Shown: positions 5,548 through 9,457 of the stretch, piece by piece
Numbering within the stretch: position 1 is the first letter of the stretch
How the letters are laid out: each line of letters begins with the position of its first letter
NCBI GenBank assembly: GCA_041497995.1
Contig: JBGQHM010000267.1
Coordinates: 1-9,457 of the forward strand
Direction: 5' to 3'
From: DATKMS01 sp041497995
GTDB taxonomy: Bacteria; Desulfobacterota; Binatia; HRBIN30
DNA: 9,457 bases
The notes under the pieces: generated by a model
What the model saw: only the letters and a program-made list of their open reading frames with translations
What the model was told of the DNA's origin: nothing
Database searches by the model: none
Translations under genes and position numbers: made by a program

Positions 5548-5577
5548 CTGCTGACCGCTGAAGGCTGACGGCTTCCC
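5543..5577. repeat. heptamer tandem repeat across the selA stop and selA-selB gap
   Basis: Four consecutive heptamers GCTGACT, GCTGACC, GCTGAAG and GCTGACG (5543-5570) share the core GCTGA, followed by a decayed GCTTCCC (5571-5577). The selA stop codon TGA (5545-5547) lies within the first unit, and the tract ends one base before the selB ATG. It occupies the place where a ribosome binding site would be expected. Confidence 0.75.
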
Positions 5578-5578
5578 C

Positions 5579-7492
5579 ATGCCCCACATCATCGGCACCG
5601 CGGGTCATATCGATCACGGCAAGACGGCACTCATCCGCGCGTTGACCGGGCAAGACACCGACCGGCTCAAAGAGGAGAAAGAGCGCGGCATCTCCATCGA
5701 TCTCGGCTTCGCGTACATGGACCTGGCGAACGGCGAACGCGCCGGCATCGTCGACGTGCCCGGACACGAACGGTTCATCCGCAACATGCTCGCCGGCGCA
5801 CACGGCATCGATCTCGTGCTGCTCATCGTCGCGGCCGACGATGGCGTAATGCCACAGACCGAGGAGCATCTCGACATCCTGCATCTGCTCGGCGTGGCGC
5901 ACGGCGTGGTAGCCATCACCAAGACCGATCTCGTCGACACGTCCCGGGTCGCGGCGGTTCGAGAGGAGGTCGAGATCCTGCTCGCCGGGACAACACTGGA
6001 GGGATCGCCGATCGTCCCGGTCTCGTCGATCACCGGCACCGGGCTGGATACGCTCCGGCGTTCGATCGAAGAACGTCTCGCCAGCTATGTGCGCGTCGCA
6101 CCGATCGGCTACTTCCGCCTGCCGGTGGATCGCGCCTTCGTCATGCACGGCCACGGCACCGTGGTAACCGGCACGGCCACCGCCGGCACGGTCCACGTCG
6201 GCGACGCCGTGCGTATCCTCCCCGGCGGAGAAGAGGCGCGCGTGCGCTCCGTGCAGGTGCATGGCCAGGAAGTACCCGAGGCCACATTCGGGCAGCGCGT
6301 CGCGCTGAACCTCGCGGGCGTCGAACGCAGCGAGGTCCAGCGCGGCCACGTGATCTGCGATCTGCGCCTCGATCGCGTCACGGACCGTATCGACGCCTGG
6401 GTGGAGATTCGTCCCGCAGCGGGCCGGCCGGTGGAGAGCCACGAGGACGTCCGTCTGTACATCGGCACCGCCGAGGTCATCGGCAAGTTGGTGCTGCTCG
6501 ACGGCCGCGATGCCCTGGCGCCGCGCCAGGCCGGCTACGCGCAGCTGGTGTTGCGCGAGCCCGTGCACGCGTTGCGTGGCGATCGCTTCATCCTGCGCAA
6601 TCAGAGCGCGCAGCGGACTATTGGCGGTGGTGCTGTTGCGCATCCTTTCGCCCGCCGCCATCGCCGCGGCGCCGCGCCGCTCGTCGAGCTGCAGGCCTTG
6701 CGGTCGGCCGCGACGCCGGCTGGAATCGTCGTCGCGCTGCTGCGCATCGAGACCACGTTCGCGGTTGCACCCGAGCTTCTTGCACAGGCCGGTGGCTTGT
6801 CGCTGGACGCCGTGCGCGATGCGTTGCGCAGCGATGCGGCGATCCGTGCCCTGCCGGACGCCGACACGCCCGCCGCCTGCACCACCAACGAGAAATGGGA
6901 AGCGATGCGGACGGCGGTGTGTGAGACGCTCGCCGCATACCACCAGCACACGCCACTCGTTCCGGGGATGGAGATGGAATCCCTGCGCGGCCAGGTTGCA
7001 TCTGACGTGTCGCCGAAGATCTTTCGAGCCGTCGTCGACGCGCTCGTGGCGGAAGCAGTCATCGCTCGCACTGACAGCGTCGTCCACCTACGGACACACC
7101 GCGTTGCCCTGAAGCGCGACGAGGAGGAAGTGGCGGGGCGCGCGGAAGCGTTGATCGCTGCGGGCGCATTCACTCCACCGGACCTCAAGCAGATCGAGGC
7201 CAGCCTCGGCGTGGCGCGGTCGCGGCTGCAAGCGATCCTGCAACAGCTCGAACGCGAGGGGCGGGTGGCAAAGATTGCCGAAGGCCTTTACTTCGCCCGC
7301 GAGCCGCTCGAACGGGCGCGCGAACTGCTCCGCACGCATGTCGCGGCGCACGGCGAGATCGGTGCAGCCACTTTCCGCGACCTCCTCGGCGCCAGTCGCA
7401 AGTTCAGTATCTCACTGCTCGACTACTTCGACCGCACCGGCTTCACACTGCGGGTCGGCGACATCCGCAAGCTGCGCAGCCCGGCGCGCTAG
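5579..7492 (+). CDS. selB: selenocysteine-specific elongation factor
   Basis: SelB is the specialised EF-Tu-like GTPase that carries Sec-tRNA(Sec) to the ribosome and binds the SECIS hairpin of selenoprotein mRNAs through its C-terminal winged helices. The 637 residues are close to E. coli SelB (614). The G domain shows GHIDHGKT (residues 9-16), the SelB-type EERGISIDLGF-like block (KERGISIDLGFAY, 34-46), DVPGHE (59-64) and TKTD (114-117). Domain II carries VMHGHGTVVTGT. The second half is a winged-helix array that ends with SRKFSISLLDYFDRTGF, the usual last RNA-binding module. ATG 5579 is the first possible start after an in-frame TGA at 5552 and puts the P-loop at the normal position. There is no recognisable Shine-Dalgarno, so translation may be coupled to selA. 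A long minus-strand open frame opposite it is a shadow. Confidence 0.97.
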   Translation: MPHIIGTAGHIDHGKTALIRALTGQDTDRLKEEKERGISIDLGFAYMDLANGERAGIVDVPGHERFIRNMLAGAHGIDLVLLIVAADDGVMPQTEEHLDILHLLGVAHGVVAITKTDLVDTSRVAAVREEVEILLAGTTLEGSPIVPVSSITGTGLDTLRRSIEERLASYVRVAPIGYFRLPVDRAFVMHGHGTVVTGTATAGTVHVGDAVRILPGGEEARVRSVQVHGQEVPEATFGQRVALNLAGVERSEVQRGHVICDLRLDRVTDRIDAWVEIRPAAGRPVESHEDVRLYIGTAEVIGKLVLLDGRDALAPRQAGYAQLVLREPVHALRGDRFILRNQSAQRTIGGGAVAHPFARRHRRGAAPLVELQALRSAATPAGIVVALLRIETTFAVAPELLAQAGGLSLDAVRDALRSDAAIRALPDADTPAACTTNEKWEAMRTAVCETLAAYHQHTPLVPGMEMESLRGQVASDVSPKIFRAVVDALVAEAVIARTDSVVHLRTHRVALKRDEEEVAGRAEALIAAGAFTPPDLKQIEASLGVARSRLQAILQQLEREGRVAKIAEGLYFAREPLERARELLRTHVAAHGEIGAATFRDLLGASRKFSISLLDYFDRTGFTLRVGDIRKLRSPAR

Positions 7493-7573
7493 GGCCTGCG
7501 GTCAGCGTCATTTCTATGGTCCGCTCCCCGATGGGTCACTGCCAAGTCCGACGGCCTGCTGACTAGACGCGAA

Positions 7574-7643
7574 GAAGACGTCCCAGCGGGACGTCTCTAC
7601 AAGAGGGTCGGAAGACGTAGAGACGTCCCGCTGGGACGTCTTC
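7574..7643. repeat. inverted pair of GTAG-headed REP-like hairpins after selB
   Basis: Two identical 27-base arms (7574-7600 and 7617-7643) are perfect inverted copies across a 16-base spacer. Each arm contains its own perfect hairpin. The left one has AGACGTCCC (7576-7584), loop AGC, GGGACGTCT (7588-7596) and head CTAC. The right one has head GTAG (7617-7620), AGACGTCCC, loop GCT and GGGACGTCT (7633-7641). It lies between the convergent selB and lipoprotein genes, where it could act as a bidirectional terminator or protect mRNA 3' ends. The remaining intergenic DNA (7493-7573 and 7644-7701) shows no gene or tRNA. Confidence 0.75.
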
Positions 7644-7701
7644 GGCCCGCGTCGTGCGCGGACAAGTCTCACCAATCAAATGGGCAACACATCCCACTTC
7701 T

Positions 7702-8372
7702 TCACACCGGTTCCTTCGCATCGGCTGCCTTCGGTGGCAGCGCGCCGGGCGGCTTCGTTTCGGATTCCCAGTGCTGATAGCCTTTGCGGTCCCACAGGGC
7801 GACGACGGTCCCGAGCAGCTCGCGGCCTTCGGCCTCGGCGTCGCGCCACATGAAGCGCACGGAGTACAGACTCTGCTCGTCCTTCCAGCCGTAGATCTCG
7901 TGCAGCCGGCCGGTCTGGTCGCGCTCGCGCACACCGCTCAAGGACGGGCTGCCGTAGCGGTCGATGAGCTGGTTCAACGCGTCCCACGCATTCGCCGGCG
8001 GCGGCTCCTGATACGATACGGAAATCACCTGGTCACGATGCAGGTACAGCTCGAGGTGACTGACCTGCCCACCTTGCTCCTTGTCCGGATCGCACACCTC
8101 GCAGCCAGCCTTGCCGGGATGACAGGTCAAGTGACCGAGCTTGTCCTCGGCGGCGGCGCGACTCATGCCGAGCGTGATGCCGGCGACCGTACGCGGGAGC
8201 GACTCGTGCGTGATCGGCACCGCCGGTGTGACCGCTGCCTGTGGCGCCGCGGGGCGGTTGGATACCGCCTGCGGCGCTCCTTGTTCGCCGCTGTCGCACC
8301 CCCACCACAGCAGCGCCAGCGCCGTGGTGAGAACTGCGGCACGAGCACGAGTCACGAAGACGACACACGATC

Positions 8373-8376
<4 letters not shown>
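7702..8376 (-). CDS. predicted lipoprotein, 224 aa, function unknown
   Basis: The N-terminus is a signal peptide: a basic start (MRSCVVFVTRARAA), a hydrophobic stretch VLTTALALLWWG, then Cys27 followed by Asp28. This fits a signal peptidase II site, although WWGC is not a classical lipobox because Trp occupies -3 and -2. A Pro/Ala-rich linker (about 34-55) leads to a globular domain that opens with VAGITLGMSRAAAEDKLG (64-81). That pattern is common at the start of small envelope domains, including SmpA/OmlA-like ones. Next comes a Cys cluster, Cys85-x6-Cys92-x2-Cys95, which could form disulfides or bind metal, and an aromatic-rich C-terminal half. I do not recognise a specific family. ATG 8376 overlaps the asnS stop codon in an ATGA junction, so this gene is translated from the asnS mRNA, a pairing with no obvious functional reason. 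The longer open frame upstream is a shadow of asnS. Confidence 0.72.

Positions 8377-9457
<1,081 letters not shown>

Noticed and set aside
5528..7087. 519-residue open frame on the minus strand opposite selB
   Set aside because: It lies fully antisense to a clear selB, has no recognisable motif and a composition typical of shadow frames in GC-rich DNA.
4009..7643. Repeats as a CRISPR array
   Set aside because: The repeats are inverted pairs rather than regularly spaced direct repeats, and no cas gene is present.
7493..7701. Possible selC (tRNA-Sec) downstream of selB
   Set aside because: There is no T-loop of the GGTTCGA-type, no TCA anticodon arm and no long variable arm; the structure here is the repeat pair.

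Overview
The window is a GC-rich, densely coded bacterial segment. A lipoprotein signal peptide points to a cell with an envelope lipoprotein pathway. A selA-selB pair shows that the organism decodes UGA as selenocysteine. Gene content and the intergenic repeat style would fit an uncultivated deltaproteobacterium-like or Binatota-like lineage, but that placement is a weak inference. There is no phage, plasmid, CRISPR or large insertion-sequence gene.

Layout. 1-516 is the 3' part of a DUF1028 (Ntn-hydrolase-like) gene, followed on the same strand by a VOC/glyoxalase-fold gene (555-1022). A second plus-strand unit (1116-2713) has a candidate promoter and a strong Shine-Dalgarno, and encodes a second small VOC protein and two GNAT acetyltransferases that overlap by 4 bases. 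After a terminator-like hairpin comes a convergent minus-strand gene for an Fe(II)/2-oxoglutarate dioxygenase-like protein (2948-3949). Divergent from it is selA-selB (4168-7492). Convergent with selB is a minus-strand pair: asnS (asparaginyl-tRNA synthetase, cut by the right edge) and a small lipoprotein gene coupled to it by an ATGA overlap.

How the genes work together. SelA converts Ser-tRNA(Sec) to Sec-tRNA(Sec), and SelB delivers it to the ribosome at UGA codons. selC, selD and any recognisable selenoprotein are absent here and must lie elsewhere. The VOC and GNAT genes look like small accessory enzymes of unknown substrate.

The most interesting signal is between genes. All three intergenic regions where the coding strand switches hold an inverted pair of short hairpins of one design: a GTGG or GTAG head, an 8-9 bp stem and a 3-base (T/G)C(T/C) loop, with the heads facing inwards. 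The stem sequence differs at each site. This resembles REP/BIME elements, but no REP-associated transposase is present. One pair lies inside a 121-bp MITE-like element with 16-bp terminal inverted repeats. That element appears to have inserted exactly into the TTGA loop of an older hairpin, duplicating TTGA. A heptamer tandem repeat also spans the selA stop codon and the selA-selB gap.
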